Below are positions 24,202-33,018 of a stretch of 45,081 nt of DNA, one piece after another. The notes beneath the pieces were generated by a model. It saw only the letters and a program-made list of their open reading frames with translations, was not told the DNA's origin and ran no database searches. Position 1 is the first letter of the stretch. Each line of letters begins with the position of its first letter. The stretch is taken from positions 1 through 45,081 of the forward strand of contig NZ_JAKSXN010000046.1 in NCBI RefSeq assembly GCF_022427145.1, read 5' to 3'. The translations under genes and the position numbers were made by a program. Origin of the DNA: Paenibacillus timonensis. GTDB taxonomy: Bacteria > Bacillota > Bacilli > Paenibacillales > Paenibacillaceae.

Positions 24202-24622
24202 AACGAAGGCGGAGCAAACTGCAGTCCCGGCCGCTAGCGGGCAGCAGGAGCTCCTGGAGCAGCTCTTGAAGCCGGAGGTGCAGCAATCGCTGACCGCCCT
24301 GGTGGAGCAGCTTCCCAAATTGAACGAACTCGTAGGGGTTTTGACGAAAACGTATGATTTTGCCAAAACGGTGGCTGCGGACGAAGTCCTGAAGAGCGAT
24401 ACCGTTGGCGCCATTTCGGAAATCGCCGGACCGGTCGTGGGCAAAGTGAAGCATCTGGCCGCGAACGTCATCGAAGCGAAAGACCGCGCCGAGGACAGCC
24501 AAGAGGTGATCGGCGTGTTTGGGTTAATGAAGATGCTGAAGGATCCGCAAACCCAAAAGCTGCTTCGGTTCGTGAACGCTTATCTTCAAGTTTCCGGTGA
24601 ACGGGACCGTCATCAAAACTAA
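24182..24622 (+). CDS. yjlC: DUF1641 protein, YjlC-like
   Basis: This 146-residue soluble protein of the DUF1641 family has a polar N-terminus, then LLEQLLKPEVQQSLTALVEQ and LPKLNELVGVLTKTYDF. The C-terminal GVFGLMKMLKDPQTQKLLRF motif is the family hallmark. It precedes the NDH-2 gene exactly as yjlC precedes ndh in B. subtilis. DUF1641 proteins also accompany formate dehydrogenases. A function as a partner of the dehydrogenase is inferred, not shown. The ATG at 24182 follows AAAGGAG. The stop lies 16 bases before the ndh start. Confidence 0.82.
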   Translation: MSETVTETKAEQTAVPAASGQQELLEQLLKPEVQQSLTALVEQLPKLNELVGVLTKTYDFAKTVAADEVLKSDTVGAISEIAGPVVGKVKHLAANVIEAKDRAEDSQEVIGVFGLMKMLKDPQTQKLLRFVNAYLQVSGERDRHQN

Positions 24623-24638
24623 CGGAGGAAAAACGATT

Positions 24639-25817
24639 ATGTCAAAACACATTTTAATTTTGGGCGCCGGCTACGGCGGCGTACTCAGCGCTTTGTCGGC
24701 CCGTAAATTCATGGATAAATCGCAGGCGCGGATCACGGTAGTCAACCAATATCCGACGCATCAGATCATCACCGAGCTGCATCGTTTGGCGGCGGGCAGC
24801 ATTTCGGAACGCGCGGTGTCTTTGCCGCTGGAGAAGCTGTTCAAAGGAAAAGACATCGATCTGCGGATCGCCAAAGTGGAGAATTTCTCGGTCGACAAGA
24901 AAGAAGTCAAACTCTCCGACGGCACGGTTTTGTCCTATGATGCCCTCGTCGTTGGATTAGGCAGCATCACCGCTTATTTCGGCATTCCAGGTTTGGAAAA
25001 GTACAGTATGGTGCTGAAATCGGCGGACGACGCCAAACGGATTCACGAGCATATCGAATCCCGTATCCGTGAATATGCAGCCTCCGGCAACGAAGCGGAT
25101 GCATCCATCGTGATCGGCGGCGGCGGTTTGACGGGCGTCGAGCTTGTTGGGGAAATCGCCGATAAGCTGCCTGAGCTGACGAAGAACTACGGTGTTTCCC
25201 AAAGCGACATCAAGCTGATGCTCGTGGAAGCGGGACCGAAAATTTTGCCGGTGCTTCCGGACGTCCTGATCGAACGCGCCACGGCCAGCCTTGAGAAACG
25301 CGGCGTGAGGTTCTTGACCGGTCTGCCGGTGACCAATGTGGAAGGCAACACGATTGATCTTAAAGACGGACAAAAGCTCGTGGCGAATACCTTCGTATGG
25401 ACGGGCGGCGTGCAAGGCAATCCGCTGGTTGGCGAATCGGGCTTGGAAGTGAACCGCGGCCGCGCTTCGGTCAATGAGTTCCTGCAGTCCGTTTCCCATC
25501 CGGACGTGTTTGTGGCCGGCGACAGCGCCGTGTACATGGGCCCGGACGGCCGTCCTTACCCGCCGACGGCGCAAATCGCCTGGCAAATGGGCGAGCTGAT
25601 CGGCTACAATCTGTTCGCATACCTTGGCGGCAAGCAACTGAACGCGTTCAGCCCGGTCAACTCCGGTACGCTGGCTTCCCTGGGGCGCAAGGACGCCGTA
25701 GCGACGATCGGCGCGAGCAATACCCAGCTGCGCGGCTTGCCGGCAACGATGATGAAGGAAGCGAGCAACATCCGTTACCTATCCCATATCAAAGCGCTTG
25801 ACGCCCTGGCTTACTAA
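24639..25817 (+). CDS. ndh: Type II NADH dehydrogenase
   Basis: This 392-residue flavoprotein is the same length as Bacillus Ndh (YjlD). The FAD-binding dinucleotide motif LILGAGYGG lies at the N-terminus. The NADH-binding motif VIGGGGLTGVELVGE lies near residues 158-172, and a second FAD contact, VFVAGDSAVY, near residue 290. The conserved AQIAWQMGE segment follows. It passes electrons from NADH to menaquinone at the inner face of the membrane without pumping protons. I start at the ATG at 24639, after GGAGG, rather than at an in-frame start inside yjlC. A strong bidirectional terminator follows. Confidence 0.92.
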   Translation: MSKHILILGAGYGGVLSALSARKFMDKSQARITVVNQYPTHQIITELHRLAAGSISERAVSLPLEKLFKGKDIDLRIAKVENFSVDKKEVKLSDGTVLSYDALVVGLGSITAYFGIPGLEKYSMVLKSADDAKRIHEHIESRIREYAASGNEADASIVIGGGGLTGVELVGEIADKLPELTKNYGVSQSDIKLMLVEAGPKILPVLPDVLIERATASLEKRGVRFLTGLPVTNVEGNTIDLKDGQKLVANTFVWTGGVQGNPLVGESGLEVNRGRASVNEFLQSVSHPDVFVAGDSAVYMGPDGRPYPPTAQIAWQMGELIGYNLFAYLGGKQLNAFSPVNSGTLASLGRKDAVATIGASNTQLRGLPATMMKEASNIRYLSHIKALDALAY

Positions 25818-25840
25818 GCCAAGGTTGCGATAAGGAACAT

Positions 25841-25882
25841 AAAAAGAGTCGCCGGAAGGATCCTCCTCCCGGCGACTCTTTT
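25841..25882. terminator. Bidirectional terminator between ndh and gdhA
   Basis: AAAAGAGTCGCCGG and CCGGCGACTCTTTT pair perfectly over 14 bases, flanked by A-runs on the left and T-runs on the right. It therefore ends both converging genes. Confidence 0.92.
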
Positions 25883-25896
25883 ACTTAAGATAACCT

Positions 25897-27318
<1,422 letters not shown>

Positions 27319-27485
27319 TCACCTTTTCACGATATTTATGACCTCTATTGTAATATTGATGTAAGCTATTAACAAAGCTAATTTGAGATCAAGTTGATGA
27401 TCGAATGAGATGAACTGAAGCGGGGGAGCGGCCTTACGCGAGCTGGATCAAGAATATTATGTCCGGCGAAAGCGCGTTTCAGACG

Positions 27486-27532
27486 AAAAAACGGCCGTTT
27501 CCGCACAGGGTTTCGTTGCGGATCGGCCGTTC
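27486..27532 (-). terminator. Terminator of the nitroreductase gene
   Basis: AACGGCCG near 27490 pairs with CGGCCGTT near 27531, and TCCGCA/TGCGGA extend the stem inside. A run of A residues at 27486-27491 gives a U-run on the minus-strand transcript. Confidence 0.82.
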
Positions 27533-27546
27533 TTGGGTAAAGATAA

Positions 27547-28197
27547 TTATTGCTGGAACGAGTTCCAGTGCGCGACTTGGTCCACCGAAAGGCGGGGGGT
27601 TGCATGCGCCGATTTTGCCGCCTTGCCGATGGCGATCAGCAGGATCGGTTTCAAGGTTTCCGGAACCTCGAAAGCCTCGGCGAATTTCTCGGCGTTATAT
27701 CCGCCCATCGGTACCGTATCGTAGCCTTTGGCTTTGGCGATCAGCATCAGCTGCATCGATACCAGCCCGGCGTCCAGGAGGTTGACTTGATGCAAACGTT
27801 CCGGTCCCATGCCGCCATAACCTTTATGCAGACGCTCCACAAAGCTGGTCTTGACCTCTTCCGTCATCGCGCCAAGCTGTACGGCCTCGGCGTAAATCTC
27901 CTCGGCGCGCTCGTACGAGCGGAGATCGCCCAGTACGGCAATCACGGCTGCCGAATCAACGACCTGTTGCTGATTGTTGGCGATCGGGAGCAGCTTTTGC
28001 TTCAATTCCGGTTCATCGATGATCAGAAAACGCCATGGCTGCAGATTGGACGACGACGGAGCGGATAAGGACAACTCCACGATTTCTTTCAGTTCCTCGC
28101 GGGGAATTTTCACGGAAGGATCGTAAACGCGAACGGAATGCCGTTCCTTCAGTACGGTATAAAAATCATTTAAGTCCACTTGATTTAGCGTGCTCAT
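27547..28197 (-). CDS. Nitroreductase-family protein
   Basis: This 216-residue FMN-dependent nitroreductase-fold protein opens with the family-typical FYTVLKERHSVRVYDPS. It then has LSAPSSSNLQPWRFLII, which binds FMN phosphate, and MLIAKAKGYDTVPMGGYN in the C-terminal part. Such enzymes reduce quinones, nitro compounds or flavins with NAD(P)H. The closest type seems to be the YodC/YdgI group of Bacillus. The start is the ATG at 28197, behind AAAGGGTGGAG with 7-base spacing. A good promoter with a dyad over its -35 region (28241-28277) suggests control by a thiol- or quinone-sensing repressor. Confidence 0.85.
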   Translation of the reverse strand: MSTLNQVDLNDFYTVLKERHSVRVYDPSVKIPREELKEIVELSLSAPSSSNLQPWRFLIIDEPELKQKLLPIANNQQQVVDSAAVIAVLGDLRSYERAEEIYAEAVQLGAMTEEVKTSFVERLHKGYGGMGPERLHQVNLLDAGLVSMQLMLIAKAKGYDTVPMGGYNAEKFAEAFEVPETLKPILLIAIGKAAKSAHATPRLSVDQVAHWNSFQQ

Positions 28198-28240
28198 GTA
28201 CAAACTCCACCCTTTCTATTTTCGTTTTCTGTATGTGACC

Positions 28241-28277
28241 AGTATAATCCTCAACTGTTATGAATTCAAGTACAGTT
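28241..28277 (-). promoter_or_regulatory. Nitroreductase promoter with overlapping dyad
   Basis: On the minus strand TTGAAT (28269-28264) and TATACT (28246-28241) are separated by exactly 17 bases. AACTGT (28253-28258) and ACAGTT (28272-28277) form an inverted repeat that spans the -35 region, where a repressor would act. The arrangement recalls YodB/HxlR-type control of Bacillus nitroreductases, but the repressor is not encoded nearby. Confidence 0.55.
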
Positions 28278-28382
28278 CATTCGGTATATAGAAAGCCTAA
28301 AGCTTGAGGTTACTTAGGATAACCATTATCTTAAAGAGGTAATGGATCGAGTTCGAATTTTTTAAATACAGGAGGGAATCAC

Positions 28383-29360
28383 ATGACATTGCAGATCGGA
28401 ATCGTCGGTACAGGTTGGTTTAGCAAGGTGCATGGTGACATTTTGGCGGGCTTGGAAGGCGTTCGAGTGGCGGCTGTCACCGGAACGACGTCTGCCAAAG
28501 CGCAGGCCTTGGCAGACCGCTACCCGGGGGCGATCGGCTTCGGCAGCTTAACGGATATGCTGGATTCGCAGAAGCTCGATGCCGTTTATCTCTGTATCCC
28601 GCCGATGGCGCACGGGGACATCGAAGCCGAGTTGATCGAGCGGGGCATTCCCTTTTTCGTGGAAAAACCGCTTTCCGCGGGCCTAGCCACGCCGCAGGGC
28701 ATTCTTGCGCGTTTGGAGCAGAAGCCGTTGGTTCATGCGGTAGGTTATCATTTTCGTTATAAAGAGTCGATCCGCAAGCTGAAGGAATCCCTGGAGGGTC
28801 GGACGATCGGCATGGCTTTGGGCGGATGGATGGGCGATATGCCGCAAGTGGCTTGGTGGCGGAGCCAAGAGGGGTCGGGCGGACAGTTCGTGGAGCAGAC
28901 GACGCATATCGTAGACCTGCTGCGGTATACGGCTGGCGAGGTCGCTGAGGTTTATGCCGCCTACGGGAATCGCGTTGTGCAGGAGCGCTTCGATAACGTG
29001 ACCGTCCCGGACGTCGGTACCGTTACGATGAAGCTGCAAAGCGGAGCGGTCGCCACCCTCTCCAATACCTGCATCCTGCCGGGCGGCGTGTCCGAGGTAG
29101 GGCTTCATTTGTACACCGATGCCGGCATTCTGGCCTGGAGCCCGGAGCGGCTGGAAATCCATCTGCCGGGGACCAAGACGGCGTACACCGGGCAGGATAA
29201 TCCCTACTTAGCCGAAACCGAGGCGTTTATCCATGCCCTGCGTACCGGCGATACCTCGCGGATTTTGTCCGATTACGCCGATGCCGTGAAAACCCAGCAG
29301 ATCACCTGCGCGGCTCTAGAATCGGCCCGGACGGGGAATCCGGTACGTATTGGGGAGTAA
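28383..29360 (+). CDS. Gfo/Idh/MocA-family oxidoreductase
   Basis: This intact 325-residue member has the N-terminal NAD(P) motif IGIVGTGWFSKVHGD and the DAVYLCIPPMAHG strand. The canonical VEKPLSAG signature is near residues 97-104, and the catalytic-type motif EQTTHIVDLLRY near residues 173-184 has the conserved His and Asp. It probably oxidises or reduces a sugar or inositol derivative in the cytoplasm, but the substrate is not evident. AGGAGG lies 8 bases before the ATG. It is followed, after an Fnr-like box, by the NO reductase gene, with no sign that the two are functionally connected. Confidence 0.85.
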   Translation: MTLQIGIVGTGWFSKVHGDILAGLEGVRVAAVTGTTSAKAQALADRYPGAIGFGSLTDMLDSQKLDAVYLCIPPMAHGDIEAELIERGIPFFVEKPLSAGLATPQGILARLEQKPLVHAVGYHFRYKESIRKLKESLEGRTIGMALGGWMGDMPQVAWWRSQEGSGGQFVEQTTHIVDLLRYTAGEVAEVYAAYGNRVVQERFDNVTVPDVGTVTMKLQSGAVATLSNTCILPGGVSEVGLHLYTDAGILAWSPERLEIHLPGTKTAYTGQDNPYLAETEAFIHALRTGDTSRILSDYADAVKTQQITCAALESARTGNPVRIGE

Positions 29361-29418
29361 TGAAAATTTGAAATAAATGTGATCTTTTTCGTTGTGGAAA
29401 GATAAAGAAATCCGGATT

Positions 29419-29434
29419 TGTAATCCGAATCACA
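29419..29434. promoter_or_regulatory. Fnr-type box before the NO reductase gene
   Basis: TGTAATCCGAATCACA matches TGTGA-N6-TCACA at 9 of 10 positions. A TATCCT hexamer at 29456-29461 would give a start near 29468 and place the box centre (29426.5) close to -41.5, the standard class II activator position. The hexamer is weak, as expected for an activated promoter. Confidence 0.65.
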
Positions 29435-29493
29435 ATTCCCTTCCCGCCGAAATCTTATCCTGATTCTGTTCAGAAGAAAGGAGAGACGAGGGA

Positions 29494-31803
29494 ATGAAGG
29501 GAAACCAAGCCCAAAATTCATTTTTGAAGGGAATATTGATTTGTGTCCTTTTACTAAGCTTCACGGTGCTTATTGCCGGAGGATATTGGATTTTTAAATC
29601 GCAGGCGCCTACGCCGCTTCAAGTCGTAAATCGCGCAGGCGAAGTATTGACGACCCAGGAGCAGATTACCGGAGGGCAGGCGGTATTTCAGAAATATGGC
29701 CTGATGGATTACGCCACCGTGCTGGGTCACGGCTCCTATTTGGGACCGGATTACACGGCGCAATCGCTGAAAATCATCACGGATGCCATGCATGATCAGC
29801 ATGCGCAAGCGGAGTACGGTACGGCATATGCCGACCTGGATCCGGAGCGGCAAACGTTGATTTTTGAGAAGGTCAAGGCGGAAATGAAACAGAACCGCTA
29901 CGACAAGAACGCGAAGACCTTGCTCCTGACCGACGGCCAGGCTGAAGGGCTGAAACGGGTCCGCGCCTATTATGATCAAGTGTTCACGGAAGGCGACGGA
30001 CGCGGCATTCAGCCGAATTTGTTCGGAAACGAGACGATGCCGGAGGAAGGACGCGCTTATGTGGCGCCGGGGGACATGCGCAAGCAAATCGCCGACTTCT
30101 TCTTCTGGACCGCGTGGCTGTCCGGCACGCAGCGGCCGGGCGACACGATTACGTATACGAACAATTGGCCGTATTTCGAAGATGCGGGCAATACGATGAG
30201 TTATTCCGCCGTTCTTTGGAGCGGCATCAGCATGACGCTTTTGATTTTAGTGCTCGGATTAGTGTTGTACTTCTATAACCGTTATCGTCTGCATATGCAG
30301 GAAGCCTATGAGCCGGGCAAATTCCCGGTGTTGGATCTGAACCGCATGCCGGTGACGGCAAGCCAGGTCAAAACGGCGAAATATTTTCTCGTCGTCGTGC
30401 TGCTATTCCTGATTCAGGTCGGTTTCGGCGCTTTGTTGGCGCATTATTACGTTGAACCGAACAGCTTCTTCGGGTTGGACTGGATCGTCAAGCTATTCCC
30501 GTTCAACATCGCCAAATCGTATCACCTGCAGCTCGTGATCCTTTGGGTGGCGACGGCATGGCTGGGAATGGGGATTTATGTGGCTCCGCTCGTCGGTGGG
30601 AAGGAACCGAAACGCCAAGGGGTGCTGGTCGATATCCTGTTCTGGGCGCTGGTTGCGCTCACGGCCGGGAGTACGGTCGGGGAGTGGCTCGGGGCAAAAG
30701 GCTACCTCGGCAACCTGTGGTTCTGGTTGGGCCATCAGGGCTGGGAGTATTTGGAACTGGGGCGCTTCTGGCAAGTCCTCCTTGTCATCGGCATGGCGAT
30801 CTGGCTGTTCATCGTGTATCGTGCCATCCGCAGCGCTCTAAAGAAGGAAACCGACAAGGGCGGATTAACGCATTTGCTGTTCTATTCGGCGATCGCCGTT
30901 CCGTTCTTCTATATCTTTGCGTTCTTCTTTAATCCGACGACGTCGTTCACTTACGCCGATTATTGGCGGTGGTGGATCATCCATTTGTGGGTCGAAGGGA
31001 TCTTCGAGGTGTTTGCCGTCGTCGTCATCGGCTTCCTCATGGTTCGGATGAAGCTGGTCACGAAAGAATCCACGGTGCGCTCTTTGCTGTTTCAGCTGAT
31101 TTTGTTGCTGGGCAGCGGCGTGATCGGGATCGGCCACCACTATTACTACAACGGTTCGGCCGAAATCTGGATTGCCTTGGGCGCGGTATTCTCGGCTTTG
31201 GAAGTGATTCCGCTGACGTTGTTGATTCTGGAGGCTTACGACCAATACAAAATGATGAAGGATGGCGGCCAGACCTTCCCTTACACGTCCGCCTTCCGAT
31301 TCCTGGTGTCGACGGCGATTTGGAATTTGGTCGGCGCGGGGGTGCTCGGCTACTTGATCAACCTGCCGGCGGTCAACTATTTCATGCACGGCTCCACGTT
31401 GACGACGGCTCATGCCCACGGATCGATGATGGGCGTGTACGGAATGTTCGCGATTGCGGTTCTGCTGTATACGATGCGCAACATCGTGAAGCCGGAGCAG
31501 TGGAACGACAAGCTGCTGCGCATCTCCTGCTGGGGGCTCAACATCGGGTTAACGGGGATGATCGTGATTACCCTCCTCCCGGTAGGCTTTATCCAATTGA
31601 AGCATTCGTTTGATTTTGGTTTCTGGTCGGCTCGCGATTTCTCGTTCTATCAACAGGATACGGTAAGCCTGCTGCTGTGGCTGCGAATGATTCCGGACAC
31701 GATCTTCATCGTGGCGGGGATTATGCCCCTGGTGTACGTGATCGTCCGTTCGATGTTCCACCTGCGTAAACCGAACGTCGCCGAAGAAGAAACGTTCGAA
31801 TAG
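29494..31803 (+). CDS. norZ: Quinol-dependent nitric oxide reductase
   Basis: This 769-residue single-chain NO reductase reduces nitric oxide to nitrous oxide with electrons from quinol. It has an N-terminal anchor, then the extracytoplasmic domain (AGEVLTTQEQITGGQAVFQ onward) that resembles a heme-free cytochrome c. A heme-copper-oxidase-type core of 12 or more helices follows. Metal ligands are visible as His497 with Glu501 (HLWVEG), His548/His549 (GHHYYYNG) and His640/His642 (AHAHGSMMG). The ATG at 29494 follows AAAGGAGAG. The Crp/Fnr gene starts 12 bases after its stop, so the two probably form an operon. It detoxifies NO or serves denitrification; no nitrite reductase gene is visible here. 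Confidence 0.93.
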   Translation: MKGNQAQNSFLKGILICVLLLSFTVLIAGGYWIFKSQAPTPLQVVNRAGEVLTTQEQITGGQAVFQKYGLMDYATVLGHGSYLGPDYTAQSLKIITDAMHDQHAQAEYGTAYADLDPERQTLIFEKVKAEMKQNRYDKNAKTLLLTDGQAEGLKRVRAYYDQVFTEGDGRGIQPNLFGNETMPEEGRAYVAPGDMRKQIADFFFWTAWLSGTQRPGDTITYTNNWPYFEDAGNTMSYSAVLWSGISMTLLILVLGLVLYFYNRYRLHMQEAYEPGKFPVLDLNRMPVTASQVKTAKYFLVVVLLFLIQVGFGALLAHYYVEPNSFFGLDWIVKLFPFNIAKSYHLQLVILWVATAWLGMGIYVAPLVGGKEPKRQGVLVDILFWALVALTAGSTVGEWLGAKGYLGNLWFWLGHQGWEYLELGRFWQVLLVIGMAIWLFIVYRAIRSALKKETDKGGLTHLLFYSAIAVPFFYIFAFFFNPTTSFTYADYWRWWIIHLWVEGIFEVFAVVVIGFLMVRMKLVTKESTVRSLLFQLILLLGSGVIGIGHHYYYNGSAEIWIALGAVFSALEVIPLTLLILEAYDQYKMMKDGGQTFPYTSAFRFLVSTAIWNLVGAGVLGYLINLPAVNYFMHGSTLTTAHAHGSMMGVYGMFAIAVLLYTMRNIVKPEQWNDKLLRISCWGLNIGLTGMIVITLLPVGFIQLKHSFDFGFWSARDFSFYQQDTVSLLLWLRMIPDTIFIVAGIMPLVYVIVRSMFHLRKPNVAEEETFE

Positions 31804-31815
31804 GAGGCGTGGAGT

Positions 31816-32550
31816 ATGGGACATTCAATACAAGTATTGCGTTCTTTCCCCTTATTTCAAGGGTTGACCGCGGACGAGGCGGCCCGGATCGCCCAGCTCG
31901 CCGTCCCCCGGCTGCTGCCGAGGCGGGCGGCGGTGTTCCGGGAGGGGGACGAGGTAGAGTCGATTTATTTTGTGGCCAGCGGGTTGATCAAAACGAGCCG
32001 GACGGACGAGAAAGGCAATGAACAGATCTTCTCGTTTCTAAAGCAAGGTGATATGTTCCCGCTCACGGGCCGCTTCGATGCGGAGGTCTCGCCGGTGACC
32101 GCCGCGACCGTCGTCGAAACCAGCTTGCTCGCCCTGCCTCTTCGCTCCTTCGAGCAGCTTCTGGCGGGTTCGCCGGAGCTCGCGTTCAAGATGATGGGAC
32201 TCATGAGCGGGAAAATCCGCGAACTTCAAGACAAACTGCTGAACTTCAATCAACGGAGCGTAGAAGAACGAGGAATATCGTTTCTTATCTACTTGGCCGA
32301 GCATTTTGGGCTGGAGCGGGGAGGGGAAGTCGTAGTTCCGATCCCGGTGACGCACCAGGAGTTGGCCAGCACGATTGGATTTGCCCGGGAAACGGTGAGC
32401 CGCCTGTTGACCAGCCTCCGCAAGGAAGGCATCGTCCAGGTTAGCCGCAAAGGGTTCGTCGTACGGAATCTTCAGACCTTGAAGGAGAAGGTGTGCGTCA
32501 AAGAGAATTGTCCGCATTGCCGCGAGCTGCAGCGCGTCGGGCAGGGTTAG
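31816..32550 (+). CDS. fnr: Crp/Fnr-family regulator with C-terminal cysteine cluster
   Basis: This 244-residue protein has a cyclic-nucleotide-binding-like beta barrel (residues 10-115), a dimerisation helix (about 120-150) and a Crp-type winged helix (HQELASTIGFARETVSRLL, about residues 178-196). The C-terminal tail carries Cys227, Cys232 and Cys235 in VCVKENCPHC. B. subtilis Fnr also holds a [4Fe-4S] cluster with three C-terminal cysteines and an aspartate near residue 141; Asp139 sits in the matching helix here. An oxygen or NO sensor is therefore likely. Its gene lies 12 bases after the NO reductase gene, and suitable boxes stand before that gene and before cydA. The start has GGAGGCGTGGAG upstream. 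Confidence 0.82.
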   Translation: MGHSIQVLRSFPLFQGLTADEAARIAQLAVPRLLPRRAAVFREGDEVESIYFVASGLIKTSRTDEKGNEQIFSFLKQGDMFPLTGRFDAEVSPVTAATVVETSLLALPLRSFEQLLAGSPELAFKMMGLMSGKIRELQDKLLNFNQRSVEERGISFLIYLAEHFGLERGGEVVVPIPVTHQELASTIGFARETVSRLLTSLRKEGIVQVSRKGFVVRNLQTLKEKVCVKENCPHCRELQRVGQG

Positions 32551-32565
32551 CGAAGGGTTAGCGGC

Positions 32566-32647
32566 AGCAAAGTGAAGCAACGTGCAGCAAGGTGTAGCAA
32601 CACATAGTAACGCGTAGCAACGGTATAGCAACGGTATAGAAAGGTAT
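32566..32647. repeat. Degenerate tandem array with a 10-base period
   Basis: Eight consecutive units begin AGCAA or a close variant: AGCAAAGTGA, AGCAACGTGC, AGCAAGGTGT, AGCAACACAT, AGTAACGCGT, AGCAACGGTAT twice, then AGAAAGGTAT. Most are exactly 10 bases, about one DNA helical turn, and two are 11. The array starts 16 bases after the fnr stop codon. I see no coding frame or terminator inside it. Confidence 0.75.
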
Positions 32648-32722
32648 TACGACGTAGAGCGGCGTATCGCAGTGCTTTACAGTATTGCGCGCCTATGCGC
32701 CTGATCCGAAGTTGAGTGAGCG

Positions 32723-32907
32723 CTAACGCTTGCCAGAAGTCTTATTTGGGCTGTTGAAGGAGATTTTTATTTCTAACGCTGATCTGGGGTCTTATTTAGT
32801 ATGAAAACAGGCGTTTTAGCTTGAAAATGGACGAATAAGCGCTCTGACAAGCGTTACATCGTACAGGACGGGATTTTGCAGCAAATAGCGTTGCTCCTAA
32901 GCGTTAC
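32723..32907. repeat. 185-bp palindromically organised intergenic element, copy B
   Basis: Direct units begin CTAACGCT at 32723 and 32773 and reach TCTTATTT 17 bases later. Inverted units carry AATAAG or AAATAG and end in GCGTTAC at 32857 and 32907. Every motif sits at the same offset as in copy A (10818-11002), and the overall length is the same 185 bases. The element fills most of the 468-base gap between fnr and the SGNH-type gene and contains no plausible gene. Confidence 0.7.
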
Positions 32908-32915
32908 GCGGCAGG

Positions 32916-32971
32916 AGCAGGCAACAGGCTGGTTTGCTGTTCAATCATTCAAGTCTCGCTGCCTGCTTTTG
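32916..32971 (+). terminator. Possible terminator after the NO reductase-fnr operon
   Basis: AGCAGGCA (32916-32923) pairs with TGCCTGCT (32960-32967) and TTT follows. The loop is long and has an inner AACAG/CTGTT stem. It is the first terminator-like hairpin after fnr, although 366 bases away. Confidence 0.4.
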
Positions 32972-32981
32972 TGCGCAGACC

Positions 32982-33010
32982 AAAAACCCTCGCCCAAAGG
33001 CGAGGGTTTT
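32982..33010. terminator. Bidirectional terminator before the SGNH-type gene end
   Basis: AAAACCCTCGCC and GGCGAGGGTTTT pair perfectly over 12 bases around CAAA, with A-runs and T-runs on the two sides. It ends the minus-strand acetylation operon (stop at 33019) and any plus-strand transcript coming from fnr. Confidence 0.9.
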
Positions 33011-33018
33011 CTTCCGCT

